A stretch of DNA of 64,000 bases from Pantoea eucrina (lineage in GTDB: Bacteria > Pseudomonadota > Gammaproteobacteria > Enterobacterales > Enterobacteriaceae), in assembly GCF_001691555.1 (NCBI RefSeq), contig NZ_MAYN01000007.1:62001-126000 (forward strand), read 5' to 3'. Below, in pieces: positions 30,065 to 39,246 of this stretch. Below the pieces are notes generated by a model. That model was not told where the DNA came from. It saw nothing but the letters and a program-made list of their open reading frames with translations, and did not search any database. The position numbers and the translations under genes are program-made. How positions within the stretch are numbered: position 1 is the stretch's first letter; every line of letters begins with the position of its first letter.

Positions 30065-31169
30065 AAAATATCGCCTGAAACAGGTCATCAACGCGTCAGG
30101 CCGCATGACTATTCTGGGCGTCTCGACACCGGCGCCTGAGGTTGTGGACAGCGTCAGCTATGGCCTGAACCACTATTTTGAGATGAAAGATCTGGTGAAT
30201 CACACCGGGGACTATATTGCCGGATTGCTGCAGGCAGAGAGCGCCGTCGTGGTCTCCTGCGCCTCAGCGGGAATTGCTCAGTGTGTGGCCGGGGTCATTG
30301 TGAAAGATAACGCCTGGCTGCTGGATAACCTGCATGCGGCACCGCTCACGGTCCCGCATGAGATCGTCGTGCCTAAAGGGCATAACGTGAACTACGGCGC
30401 GCCGGTCGGCACCATGGTGGCGCTGGGCGGCGGTCGGCTGGTGGAAGCGGGTTACAGCAACGAGTGTTCCGCCGCGCAGCTGGCGGCGGCGATCACGCCG
30501 GCTACGGCAGCGCTGCTTTACGTAAAATCGCACCACTGCGTGCAAAAAAGCCATCTCAGCGTGGCGCAGGCGGCAGAAGTCGCGCAACAGCACGGCATCC
30601 CGCTGATTGTGGATGCGGCCGCAGAAGAGGATCTGCGCGCCTACTACCAGATGGGGGCAGACCTGGTGATCTACAGTGGTGCCAAGGCGATAGAGGGGCC
30701 ATCCAGCGGTCTGGTGGTAGGGCGCAGCCGCTATGTTGAGTGGGTAAAACGGCAGAGCAACGGCATCGGACGCGCGATGAAAGTGGGCAAAGAGGGAATT
30801 CTGGGTCTGACGCAGGCTATTGAGCGCTACCTGTCGCAGCCAAAGACGAGCGGCAGCGAGATGGTTCAGCACATGACGCCCTTTATTGACCAGCTTAACC
30901 AGCTGCCAGGCGTCACCGCACGGGTGGTGTGGGACAGCGCCGGGCGCGACATCGCGCGTACAGAAATTCATTTCGATGAAGCGCTGACCGGCTGGTCAGC
31001 CGGCGATCTGGTCCAGGCGCTGAAAAGTGGTGACATCGCTATCTATTTTCGCGGCTATAAGGCGAACGAAAGCATTATCGAAGCAGACGTGCGCAGCGTC
31101 ACTGCAGCGCAGCTGCAGATTATCTTTAGCCGTATCGACGCGCTGCTGGCAGAAAGGAACAACGCATGA
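30048..31169 (+). CDS. DgaE-type pyridoxal-phosphate-dependent ammonia lyase
   Basis: 373-residue fold-type I PLP enzyme of the SelA-like group. Its relative DgaE of Salmonella converts D-glucosaminate-6-phosphate to 2-keto-3-deoxy-6-phosphogluconate plus ammonia. The Schiff-base lysine is Lys213 in YSGAKAIEGPSSG, and the cofactor aspartate is Asp189 in IVDAAAEEDL. CASAGIAQCV (71-80) forms the phosphate-binding turn. The start lies within the amidohydrolase gene and the stop overlaps the aldolase start, so the three enzymes are translationally coupled. The exact substrate is unknown. Confidence 0.88.
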   Translation: MSSVYEKYRLKQVINASGRMTILGVSTPAPEVVDSVSYGLNHYFEMKDLVNHTGDYIAGLLQAESAVVVSCASAGIAQCVAGVIVKDNAWLLDNLHAAPLTVPHEIVVPKGHNVNYGAPVGTMVALGGGRLVEAGYSNECSAAQLAAAITPATAALLYVKSHHCVQKSHLSVAQAAEVAQQHGIPLIVDAAAEEDLRAYYQMGADLVIYSGAKAIEGPSSGLVVGRSRYVEWVKRQSNGIGRAMKVGKEGILGLTQAIERYLSQPKTSGSEMVQHMTPFIDQLNQLPGVTARVVWDSAGRDIARTEIHFDEALTGWSAGDLVQALKSGDIAIYFRGYKANESIIEADVRSVTAAQLQIIFSRIDALLAERNNA

Positions 31170-31906
31170 AGCTGACCCCCGACTTTTATCAGGATCGTCT
31201 CTGTCTCAACGTGCTGGCGGGCTCAAAGCAGAACGCACGCGACATCTGGCAGGCGGCGGAAGGGCATGTGCTGGTTGGCGTGCTGTCCAAAAATTACGCC
31301 AGCCACGACGCGGCGCTGGCTGACATGCGTGACTACGCTGCGCTGATCGATAATGCGCTTTCGATCGGTCTGGGGGCCGGCGATCCGCGTCAGTCTGCTA
31401 TGGTGAGCGAGCTGGCGGCGGTGCTGCAGCCGCAGCACGTGAATCAGGTGTTTACCGGGGTAGCCACCAGCCGCGCGCGGCTGGGACAGTCGCAGACGGT
31501 GGTAAATGGTCTGGTCTCCCCCAGCGGAACGCCGGGCAAGGTGAAGATCTCCACCGGCCCGCTGAGCTCACAGGCGGCGGAAGCGATCGTACCGATTGAC
31601 AGTGCCATCGCCATGCTGCAGGACATGGGCGGCAGCTCGGTAAAATATTTTCCGATGGGCGGTCTGAGCGCGGTGGCGGAGTATCGCGCGGTGGCAGAGG
31701 CGTGCGCCCGGCGCGATTTCTGGCTGGAGCCTACCGGCGGTATCGATCTGCATAATTTTGCAGAGATTGTGCAGATTGCGCTGGAGGCTGGCGTCAGCAA
31801 AGTGATCCCGCACGTCTACAGTTCAATTATCGACAGCGCGAGCGGCGAGACGCGCATTGACGATGTGCGTCAGCTTCTGGCAACGTGCAAGGCATTGCTG
31901 CAATAA
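31166..31906 (+). CDS. dgaF: DgaF-type 2-keto-3-deoxy-6-phosphogluconate aldolase
   Basis: 246-residue TIM-barrel aldolase of the DgaF/KDGP family, distinct from Eda. It begins MKLTPDFYQDRLCLNVLAGS and shows the family blocks VGVLSKNY, LSIGLGAGDPRQ, VNGLVSPSGTPG, VKYFPMGGL and WLEPTGGIDLHNF. The expected reaction is KDPG to pyruvate and glyceraldehyde-3-phosphate. Its substrate must be phosphorylated, which matters because no kinase is in the operon. It overlaps the lyase gene by four bases. Confidence 0.88.
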   Translation: MKLTPDFYQDRLCLNVLAGSKQNARDIWQAAEGHVLVGVLSKNYASHDAALADMRDYAALIDNALSIGLGAGDPRQSAMVSELAAVLQPQHVNQVFTGVATSRARLGQSQTVVNGLVSPSGTPGKVKISTGPLSSQAAEAIVPIDSAIAMLQDMGGSSVKYFPMGGLSAVAEYRAVAEACARRDFWLEPTGGIDLHNFAEIVQIALEAGVSKVIPHVYSSIIDSASGETRIDDVRQLLATCKALLQ

Positions 31907-31927
31907 CTTCGTCACGGGTGAGGCTTT

Positions 31928-33841
31928 GTGAGATTTCCTAATCAGCGTCTGGCGCAGCTGTTTGCTGCGCTGCAGCATGAAACGCTGCCGCAGGATGAGC
32001 TGGCGCGGCGTTTCTCGGTCTCTACGCGCACGGTGCGCACCGATATTGCGGCGCTGAACGCGCTGCTGGAGCAACACGGCGCACAGTTTGTGCTGGCACG
32101 CGGCGCCGGCTATCAGCTGCAGGTCGGCGACGCGGCACGCTTTGACTCGCTGCAGCAGCAAAGCAGCGCGCCGCTGCGGGTGCCGCGCACCTCACAGGAG
32201 CGGGTACGCTATCTGCTCAGCCGGTTTCTCACCGCGGCCTGGTCGCTGCGGCTGGAAGATCTCTCGGAAGAGTGGTTTGTCAGTCGCGCCACGCTGCAGG
32301 GAGATATGGCGGAGGTGCGGGAGTGGCTGGGTCGCTATCATCTGCATATCGAAACCAAACCCCGCTACGGCATGAAATTGTTTGGCAGCGAGACGGCCAT
32401 CCGCACCTGCCTTACCGATCTGCTGTGGCAGATTGATCAGGAGACGCCCGACAGCCCGCTGCTGAGCATTGAAGTGCTGCGCAGCGATATGCTGGCGCAG
32501 CTGCAACCGCTGCTGCAGCACTGCCTCAGCCGTTACGCTATCCGTCTCAGCGATGAGGGAGAACGCTACCTGCTGATCTACTGCGCGGTAGCGGTGCGCC
32601 GCATCAGCGAAGGTTTTCCGCTCAGCGATCCGGGCGCAGAAGAGGTGGGCGAAGAGGTGCGTGAGGCGGCGCACGCGCTGGTGCATCAGCTGCAACCACT
32701 CACCGGCAAAGCTTTATCACGGGCAGAGGAGAACTGGCTGCGCGTTAACATCGCCGCGCGCCAGATCCAGGCGCTGGAGCCGAGCACCATCAATGCAGAT
32801 GATGCTGACGCACTGGTGAGCTGGCTGCTGAGTTACATCAATACCCATTATGCCTATCAGCTGCAGCACGATGAGCAGCTGCGTGCCGATCTGCTTACCC
32901 ATATCAAATCGATGATCACCCGGGTGCGCTATCAGATCCATATTCCTAACCCGCTGCTGAGCAACATCAAACAGCACTATCCGCTGGCGTGGGATGTCAC
33001 GCTGGCTGCCGTCAGCAGCTGGAGCAAATATACCCCTTATACGCTGAGCGAAAATGAGATTGGCTTTCTGGTGCTGCATATTGGCGTGGGGCTGGAGCGG
33101 CACTATAACGTTGGCTATCAGCGCCACCCGCGCGTGCTGCTGGTGTGCGACAGCGGAACCTCAACGCTGCGGATGATTGAGGCGCTGCTGCTGCGCAAAT
33201 ATCCGCAGCTGGTGGTTGCTGCCCGGCTGACGCAGCGTGACTACGCGCTGCGCGAGCGGATAGAAGAAGATTTTGTTATTTCTACGGCGCGGCTGAATGA
33301 AAAGAACCGGCCGGTGGTGGTGATGTCACCCTTTCCGACCGGGTTTCAGCTGGAGCAGCTTGGCAAACTGGTTCTGGTGGATCGCACCCGGCCGTGGATG
33401 CTGGAAAAATATTTTTCCGCGCAGCATTTTATGGTGCTGGATCAGCCCCTGACGCAGCAGGCGCTCTTTCAGCGGCTGTGTGATCGTCTGCAGGGGCAGG
33501 GATTCGTTGCAGCGGACTTTTATCCGTCCGTGGTCGAGCGTGAAGCGATTGTCAGTACCCTGCTGGGAGACGGCATTGCGTTGCCGCATGCGCTCGGCCT
33601 GCTGGCGCAGAAAACCGCGGTCTATACCGTGATTGCGCCGCATGGCGTCAGCTGGGGTGATGAGACCGCCTTTGTGATCTTTCTGCTCGCCATCAGCAAG
33701 CGTGAATATGAAGAGGCGATGGCGCTGTACGATCTGTTTGTCACGTTTTTGCGCGAACGCGCCATGCCGCGCCTGCGGGAGTGTCGTGACTTTGACCATT
33801 TTAAAACGGTGGCGATAGAGTGCCTGAGCCGTCCTGACTAG
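31928..33841 (+). CDS. BglG-family transcriptional antiterminator/activator with PRD, EIIB and EIIA domains
   Basis: 637-residue regulator. A DeoR/HTH_11-like helix-turn-helix (about 5-60, PQDELARRFSVSTRTVRTDI) and a second, Mga-type HTH (about 90-150) make it a DNA-binding, MtlR/LicR-like member rather than an RNA antiterminator. PRD1 (about 180-285) has Tyr218 and Asn274 where the regulatory histidines normally sit. PRD2 (about 290-392) keeps His325 and His384. An EIIB-like domain has Cys407 (VCDSGTSTLRM), and a C-terminal EIIA domain has His554 (ALPHA). It starts 21 bases after the aldolase gene and probably controls this operon. Confidence 0.9.
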   Translation: MRFPNQRLAQLFAALQHETLPQDELARRFSVSTRTVRTDIAALNALLEQHGAQFVLARGAGYQLQVGDAARFDSLQQQSSAPLRVPRTSQERVRYLLSRFLTAAWSLRLEDLSEEWFVSRATLQGDMAEVREWLGRYHLHIETKPRYGMKLFGSETAIRTCLTDLLWQIDQETPDSPLLSIEVLRSDMLAQLQPLLQHCLSRYAIRLSDEGERYLLIYCAVAVRRISEGFPLSDPGAEEVGEEVREAAHALVHQLQPLTGKALSRAEENWLRVNIAARQIQALEPSTINADDADALVSWLLSYINTHYAYQLQHDEQLRADLLTHIKSMITRVRYQIHIPNPLLSNIKQHYPLAWDVTLAAVSSWSKYTPYTLSENEIGFLVLHIGVGLERHYNVGYQRHPRVLLVCDSGTSTLRMIEALLLRKYPQLVVAARLTQRDYALRERIEEDFVISTARLNEKNRPVVVMSPFPTGFQLEQLGKLVLVDRTRPWMLEKYFSAQHFMVLDQPLTQQALFQRLCDRLQGQGFVAADFYPSVVEREAIVSTLLGDGIALPHALGLLAQKTAVYTVIAPHGVSWGDETAFVIFLLAISKREYEEAMALYDLFVTFLRERAMPRLRECRDFDHFKTVAIECLSRPD

Positions 33842-34743
33842 ACCTGATTGCGCTTTGCCAGCAGCTTTGGAATTTCGCGCAGGCACCAGGCTTTGGCTTC
33901 ACCCATGCTGTCGCGACGCCAGGCCATAATGATATCCACTTCGCGCGTATACTCAGCGCTGACCACGCGCAGCCGGCCCTCGGCAATATCTTTTTCCACC
34001 ATCGGATAAGGCATGGTGGCGACGCCAAGCCCCGCCAGCAGGGCCCGCCGTTTATCATCCATGCTGCTGACCGTAAGACGCTGCTGCTTATCCAGCAGCT
34101 GAACCGTCAGCACCGGACGTTCACGCGCCGTATCAGCGACGGCAATACCGCGATATTTCACACGCGTGACTTCCGAAAGCGGCTCTGCCTCCTGATGAAT
34201 AGGGTGGTCCGGACTGGCGACATAAACGCTCATAATGGTGTAGAGCTTGCGGGTGTTGATCTCGCTGGAGGCGCGGAAGTGCAGGTCAGGCGCAATCACG
34301 ATATCGGCCCGGCCCTGCTCCAGCCGCTCCCACGCGCCCGCCAGCACTTCCGTGATCAGAGATATCTGCGTATTGGCTTTTTCTGACAGCTTGCTGACCA
34401 GCGGAAACAGCAGGTCAGTGGGGATCAGCGCTTCCGCTACGATAGTGAGATGCGTTTCCCAGCCGCGCGCCAGCGCTTCTGCGTCGGTGGTCAGCTTATC
34501 TGCAGCCTCCAGCAGCACGCGACCGCGCTCCAGCAGCATCCGGCCAACGTTAGTGAATTTGGTGCGATGGCCGGAGCGATCAAACAGCACCACATCCAGC
34601 TCCTCTTCCAGCTTCTGCATGGTATAGCTCAGCGCAGAGGGGACGCGTCCCAGCTCATCTGCCGCGGCGGCAAAGCTGCCGCGCCGGTCAATCGCATCCA
34701 TCACCCGTAACGCTTCTAACGTTAATGCACGCTCTTTAGCCAT
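33838..34743 (-). CDS. yhaJ: LysR-type regulator YhaJ
   Basis: 301-residue LysR-family activator, almost identical to E. coli YhaJ. The winged helix-turn-helix is at about 7-66 (RGSFAAAADELGRVPSALSYTMQ). The effector domain keeps TEVLAGAWERLEQGRADIVIAPD and KYRGIAVADTARERPVLTVQLLDKQ. In E. coli it responds to aromatic breakdown products and activates yqjF, and a yqjF gene lies 8 kb away here. Its stop codon shares the bases CTAG (33838-33841) with the stop of the convergent BglG-type gene. It is divergent from yhaK. Confidence 0.97.
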   Translation of the reverse strand: MAKERALTLEALRVMDAIDRRGSFAAAADELGRVPSALSYTMQKLEEELDVVLFDRSGHRTKFTNVGRMLLERGRVLLEAADKLTTDAEALARGWETHLTIVAEALIPTDLLFPLVSKLSEKANTQISLITEVLAGAWERLEQGRADIVIAPDLHFRASSEINTRKLYTIMSVYVASPDHPIHQEAEPLSEVTRVKYRGIAVADTARERPVLTVQLLDKQQRLTVSSMDDKRRALLAGLGVATMPYPMVEKDIAEGRLRVVSAEYTREVDIIMAWRRDSMGEAKAWCLREIPKLLAKRNQV

Positions 34744-34872
34744 ACTGATTCTCTGTCAGTAAATTTGAATATGCCGGGCAGATTAACTGGCTAACATTCC
34801 GCCGTCCAGCCTTTTACCATAAACCGATTGAGCCTGTAGTGAGCGTTTCCTGCAGTGCACCGGAGGTATAGC

Positions 34873-35574
34873 ATGATGACAACCCGCTGCGCGTCCGCAT
34901 GTGGCCAGGCTGATTTTGGCTGGTTGCAGGCGCGCTATAGCTTCTCTTTTGGCCACTATTTCGATCCTGAACTTATGGGATACGCCGCGCTGCGCGTGCT
35001 GAATCAGGAGGTGCTGGCGCCGGGTGCCGCTTTTCAGCCCCGTACCTATCCGCAGGTTGATGTGTTAAATCTGGTGCTGCAGGGCGAGGCGGAGTATCGC
35101 GACAGTGAAGGACAGCGCCTGACCGTAAGGGCAGGTGAGGCGATGCTGCTGTCAACGCGACAGGGCGTAAGCTACAGCGAGATAAACATCAGCAAAGATC
35201 AGCCGCTGACGCGCCTGCAGCTCTGGCTGAGCGCCTGTCCGGAACGGGAAAATCCGCTGCTGCAGCAGATGACGCTGAACGGCCGGTCGCCGCTGCTGCT
35301 GGCTTCGCCAGATGGCGCAGAGCAGAGTCTGCAACTGCGGCAGGATGCCAGGGTATATCAGGTGACGTTAGCGCCGGGAGAGCAGCAGCGTGTGCAGCTG
35401 CGCGGCGCGCGCGCGTACCTGCAGTCGATTCACGGTACGCTGGATGTGCGCAGCAGCAGCGCGAATCAGCAGCGGCTGCAGTGCGGCGATGGCGCGTTTA
35501 TCCGTGATGAGCAGCAGCTTATCCTGCAGGCAGAGACGCCGCTGCGTGCGCTGGTCATTGATTTGCCGGCATAA
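34873..35574 (+). CDS. yhaK: Pirin-family bicupin protein YhaK
   Basis: 233 residues, equal to E. coli YhaK. ATG 34873 follows GGAGG with good spacing; the open frame extends to 34855 without conservation. The N-terminal cupin has YSFSFGHYFDPELMGYAALRVLNQEVL and the second cupin has RAYLQSIHG and CGDGAFIRDE. It is cytoplasmic. A role as a redox-responsive protein has been proposed for this family, and the enzyme activity is unsettled. Divergence from yhaJ suggests YhaJ controls it. Confidence 0.95.
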   Translation: MMTTRCASACGQADFGWLQARYSFSFGHYFDPELMGYAALRVLNQEVLAPGAAFQPRTYPQVDVLNLVLQGEAEYRDSEGQRLTVRAGEAMLLSTRQGVSYSEINISKDQPLTRLQLWLSACPERENPLLQQMTLNGRSPLLLASPDGAEQSLQLRQDARVYQVTLAPGEQQRVQLRGARAYLQSIHGTLDVRSSSANQQRLQCGDGAFIRDEQQLILQAETPLRALVIDLPA

Positions 35575-35600
35575 AAAAGGGCGGCCAGCGCCGCCCTGAA
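35573..35600 (-). terminator. Terminator of the dolP group (between yhaK and dolP)
   Basis: GGGCGGC (35579-35585), loop CCAG/CTGG, GCCGCCC (35590-35596). Read on the minus strand the hairpin is followed by six T. It may also act for yhaK. Confidence 0.85.
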
Positions 35601-35614
35601 AGAAAAGGTGCAGA

Positions 35615-36187
35615 TTACTTCAGAATGGTAAAGGCCGTTGTTACGTGCTTCACGCCGCTGACCCGGCTGGCGATATCTGCCGCCGCCGTGGCTTCTTCCT
35701 GCGTCACCAGCCCCAGCAGGAACACTTCCCCGTTTTCTGTCGTGACTTTAACGTTAGACGATTTGACCTGATCGCTGCCCAGCAGCTGCGAGCGGATCTT
35801 GGTGGTGATCCAGGTATCGGAAGAAGAGGTGCCGAGGCTGACCTTCTCTCCGGTGCGGATCTCATTGTAGACTTCTGTTGCCCCGTCGACGCCCATGGCG
35901 ATCTGTTTGGCACGGCTGGCGAGATCGGCAGACGGCGCCTGACCGGTCAGCAGCACTTTGCCCTGATAAGCGGTCACAATGACCCGCGCCTGATTTTTTA
36001 TCTGTTCGTCTTTCGCCAGCGCATTAGAAACGCGCAGCTCCAGCGTGCCGTCATCAACCTGTGTACCCACGGTGCGGGGGTCGGTGGCGGTTTTAGTGGC
36101 AACGGCGGCGCCGCCGGCAACTACGGCCACGCAGCCCTGCAGCAGCATAGCGGTTAACAGCAGGGCGATAGCGTTCAATGCTTTCAT
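35615..36187 (-). CDS. dolP: Outer-membrane lipoprotein DolP (YraP), division and OM-stability factor
   Basis: 190 residues from ATG 36187. A lipoprotein signal is present, MKALNAIALLLTAMLLQGC with lipid-anchored Cys19 and Val at +2, so outer-membrane sorting is expected. Two BON domains follow (about 45-115 and 125-190), with KVLLTGQAPSADLASRAKQIA and ENGEVFLLGLVTQEEATAAADIA. In E. coli DolP is sigma-E-controlled and supports NlpD/amidase activity at the septum. It lies 14 bases downstream of diaA. Confidence 0.96.
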   Translation of the reverse strand: MKALNAIALLLTAMLLQGCVAVVAGGAAVATKTATDPRTVGTQVDDGTLELRVSNALAKDEQIKNQARVIVTAYQGKVLLTGQAPSADLASRAKQIAMGVDGATEVYNEIRTGEKVSLGTSSSDTWITTKIRSQLLGSDQVKSSNVKVTTENGEVFLLGLVTQEEATAAADIASRVSGVKHVTTAFTILK

Positions 36188-36201
36188 GTGAGCTCCTTCA
36201 G

Positions 36202-36789
36202 TCATTCCTGGTGGGGAAAGAGGGTGTTATCGATCAAGTCGCACAGGCAGTTCAGCGTCAGCATATGCATCTCCTGAATGCGCGCACTGTGATGAGAGGG
36301 AATGCGGATTTCCACATCGTGAGGGCCGAGCAGGCCAGCCAGTTCGCCGCCATCATGCCCGGTGAGCGCAACGATGGTCATATCGCGGGTCACTGCAGCT
36401 TCCACTGCTTTAACGATGTCGCGGGTATTACCCCGGGTTGAGATCGCCAGCAGGACATCACCCGCCTGACCCAGCGCCCGTACCTGCTTGGCATAGATTT
36501 CATCATGCAGACGATCGTTACCGATCGCGGTGAGCATAACGTTATCCGCGCTTAGCGCCAGGGCTGGCAGGCTGGGACGTTCGGTTTCAAACCGGTTAAT
36601 CATGCTGGCCGCAAAGTGCTGCGCATTGGCCGCAGACGCACCGTTGCCACAGCTGAGAATTTTATGGCCATTCAGCAGCGACTGCACCAGCGTCATCGCG
36701 GCGCGGGAAATGGCATCCGGCAGCGCTTCGGCTGCGGCAATTTGCGTCTGAATGCTTTCAGTAAAACATGCTTTAATTCTGTCCTGCAC
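36202..36789 (-). CDS. diaA: DnaA initiator-associating protein DiaA
   Basis: 195-residue SIS-domain tetramer that helps DnaA assemble on oriC. It starts [21 protein letters not shown]. The phosphosugar-isomerase-like site is visible in [31 protein letters not shown] and [20 protein letters not shown]. It lies between yraN and dolP with 14-base gaps on both sides, an arrangement fixed in enterobacteria. Confidence 0.97.
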   Translation of the reverse strand: MQDRIKACFTESIQTQIAAAEALPDAISRAAMTLVQSLLNGHKILSCGNGASAANAQHFAASMINRFETERPSLPALALSADNVMLTAIGNDRLHDEIYAKQVRALGQAGDVLLAISTRGNTRDIVKAVEAAVTRDMTIVALTGHDGGELAGLLGPHDVEIRIPSHHSARIQEMHMLTLNCLCDLIDNTLFPHQE

Positions 36790-36803
36790 AAGACCACCTG
36801 GTT

Positions 36804-37199
36804 CTATTCATCGGCATTAAAAGCAGCGGGCAGCCACGTCAGTTCGCGCCCGGTAATGGCAATGATGTCAAAACGGCAATTTACCGTCTCAAAACTGCCG
36901 CCGCGCGTCAGCAGCCAGAGCGCTGCTGCCCGCAGCAGCTTCTGTTGTTTCTGGCGCGTCACGCTGGCGGCTGCTCCGCCATAGCGCGCATCGCGCCGGT
37001 AACGCACTTCCACAAATACCCAGCAGTCGGCATCGCGCATAATCAGGTCAAGTTCGCCTCCGCGAAAGCGGACGTTACTGGCGACCCACTTCAGCCCGGC
37101 GCGCTCCAGATAGTGACGCGCCTGCTGCTCATGCTCCGCGCCGAGACGCTGGCGGTTTACTGTACCGGAACGACCTGTCCCTGACGATACTGGTTCCAT
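36804..37199 (-). CDS. yraN: YraN, UPF0102 family (endonuclease-like fold)
   Basis: 131 residues. The restriction-endonuclease-like core has [22 protein letters not shown] (the acidic and E-x-K/R-like positions near residues 60-80) and [19 protein letters not shown]. Function unproven. The 5' end lies 43 bases inside lpoA; the E. coli protein begins in the same way, so the overlap is probably real, though a later start is possible. Confidence 0.92.
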   Translation of the reverse strand: MEPVSSGTGRSGTVNRQRLGAEHEQQARHYLERAGLKWVASNVRFRGGELDLIMRDADCWVFVEVRYRRDARYGGAAASVTRQKQQKLLRAAALWLLTRGGSFETVNCRFDIIAITGRELTWLPAAFNADE

Positions 37200-39184
37200 G
37201 CCAGCTTCCTGTTAATCACACAATCCGTGTCGGCGCTCAGCTTACCGGTATTGCCATCAATGGCAAAACCCGATACCTGCCGCATCTGGTTAAACTGCGT
37301 TGCCAGCGTCCAGGCATCGATGCCCATGGCATAGAGGCGTACCAGCGAATAGTCATTGTTGAACGCTTTCGCTGCCTGCTGCATCAGGCCGGGATTTGCG
37401 CCGGAGAGCAGCGGAATATCGCTATACTGCAGGCCTTCCATCTCCAGGCGGAAATCGGGACCCGCACCGGCCTGCGCGCTGCGTGAGCTGGCATAAAGCG
37501 CCGTGCTGTTGCGGCTGCTGGTACGCATAGCGATCATCGGTTTGATCAGCTGCAGTTCATTCTGGCTGGCAATGATATACACTGCGTCCACGCTGCCGCC
37601 ACTGCTTTCAGCTGCCGGTGCCGGCGTGGCGCTCTGCGGCGCCGGAATCGTCAGACCTGCGACGGCAACGCTTTGCGGCTGCTCCATTTGTACCGTCAGC
37701 GGCGTACCGCTCAGCGCGATACCAGCTCCGCTGTTAATGCCCTGTTTAAGCTCCGCTACGCCGCCAAAGCGCTGCTGCAGTACCGTTGCGCCGCCCAGCT
37801 GCTGCCACTCTTCTGCAAACGCTTTTCCGACCCGGTCGCCATAGCTGCTGCGCGGCAGCAGCAGCAGCGGCTGGCGCTTGCCCTGTTCATAGATATGGTG
37901 CGCTGCATCGCGCGCTTCGTCTTCAGGAGAAAGCGCAAAATAGCAGATATTCGGATGGTTCTGGATCTGTTCCGGCTCGTTTAACGCCAGGACGTTGAGC
38001 GGCGTCTGGCTGTTTGCCACCTCTTCCACATGATTTTTCAGCAGCGGGCCAACCACCAGCGTGGCGCCATCCTGCTGCGCCTGCTGCATCACCTGCGCGA
38101 TCGGCTGGCTGCTGGTATCGTACACTTTAATCTGTGCGCTGCTGGCTGCCGGCTGTGAAGCCGGTGCGGCAGGCTGCTGCTGCACACTCTCCTGCGGCGG
38201 CATGCTGGCGGCCGCAGGACTGACCACGCTATTGGCCGTCCCGGTATCCGTTGTCGCTTCAGGCACAGGCTGGGCAGTGGCGTTTTCCGGCGTGCTGCTC
38301 TGCGCGGGGGCAGCGTTCAGCACGCCATTTCTGGCATCGTTGAAGCCTTTCTGAATTGCGCCTGCAAATACCTGCGCCTGACCGTTCAGCGGCAGCAGCA
38401 GGGCGATGGTACTGGTGGAAGCCTGACTGAAGTTTTTAACCTGGCTGAGCTGCGTTGGCAGCGTTTTTGCCGCCGGATTTTGCGGGTAGCGGGTCTGCCA
38501 GTCGCTGATGGCCGTTTTCAGCATCTGCGGATCCTGGCTGCTGGCATGCCAGGTATTAAGCAGATCGAGCCAGCCCTGCAGCGTATTTTCATCGGCATTG
38601 ATAACTACGCTGTTAAGCTGATCCTGCGTCAGCTGGGTCAGCGCCTGCCAGGTTGCGTCGATATTGCTCTGATGTTCATCGCCCTTTAAGAGCGGCTCCT
38701 GCGCAATATAGGCGCGCAGCAGCGCCAGCGATGGCCGGTTCTGTGCCGCTGCAATCTGCAGCGCGTAGTAGCGTACCTGCTGATCGGAAGAGAGAGCGGC
38801 CACTTTGACCGGGCTTAGCTGCTGCTGAGCACCACTGTAATTTTGCTGCGCAATCTGCAGCTGTGCGCGCAGCAGCTGCAGCTCCTGCTGCTGTACATCA
38901 GAGAGCTGCTGCGGCAGCTGGCCAAGCTGTGTCTGTGCCTGAGGATACTTTCCTTCCTTCAACAGGGCACGGATGGCAAGTAATTGCCAGTCGGTCTTGC
39001 TATCATCGCTGCTTTGCTGTGCCTGCTGCAGATAATAGTCAGAGCGTCCGGTTGCGGGGCCCTGAATATTGACGTTAGAGGTTTGCTGCGGACCCTGGCC
39101 GCTACAGGCGGCCAGAATCAGCCCGGCGAGAAGAACAGGTACAAAGCGTCCTGCTTTACGACGTACGACTTTTGAAGGAAGCAT
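37157..39184 (-). CDS. lpoA: Penicillin-binding protein activator LpoA
   Basis: Outer-membrane lipoprotein that reaches through the periplasm and stimulates PBP1A. ATG 39184 gives 675 residues (E. coli 678) and a lipobox LILAAC with Cys27 and Ser at +2. The N-terminal TPR-like domain (about 30-255) is rich in Q and L. A low-complexity A/P/Q/T linker (about 290-370) is typical. The C-terminal periplasmic-binding-protein-like domain (about 375-675) contains [14 protein letters not shown] and YALQ-type ligand-fold text. Divergent from rsmI. Confidence 0.96.
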   Translation of the reverse strand: MLPSKVVRRKAGRFVPVLLAGLILAACSGQGPQQTSNVNIQGPATGRSDYYLQQAQQSSDDSKTDWQLLAIRALLKEGKYPQAQTQLGQLPQQLSDVQQQELQLLRAQLQIAQQNYSGAQQQLSPVKVAALSSDQQVRYYALQIAAAQNRPSLALLRAYIAQEPLLKGDEHQSNIDATWQALTQLTQDQLNSVVINADENTLQGWLDLLNTWHASSQDPQMLKTAISDWQTRYPQNPAAKTLPTQLSQVKNFSQASTSTIALLLPLNGQAQVFAGAIQKGFNDARNGVLNAAPAQSSTPENATAQPVPEATTDTGTANSVVSPAAASMPPQESVQQQPAAPASQPAASSAQIKVYDTSSQPIAQVMQQAQQDGATLVVGPLLKNHVEEVANSQTPLNVLALNEPEQIQNHPNICYFALSPEDEARDAAHHIYEQGKRQPLLLLPRSSYGDRVGKAFAEEWQQLGGATVLQQRFGGVAELKQGINSGAGIALSGTPLTVQMEQPQSVAVAGLTIPAPQSATPAPAAESSGGSVDAVYIIASQNELQLIKPMIAMRTSSRNSTALYASSRSAQAGAGPDFRLEMEGLQYSDIPLLSGANPGLMQQAAKAFNNDYSLVRLYAMGIDAWTLATQFNQMRQVSGFAIDGNTGKLSADTDCVINRKLAWNQYRQGQVVPVQ

Positions 39185-39246
39185 ACTGTATCCAGTGATG
39201 TTTTTTTCTTGATGCTCAATATTAAATCGGCAATTCGGATGAGACA

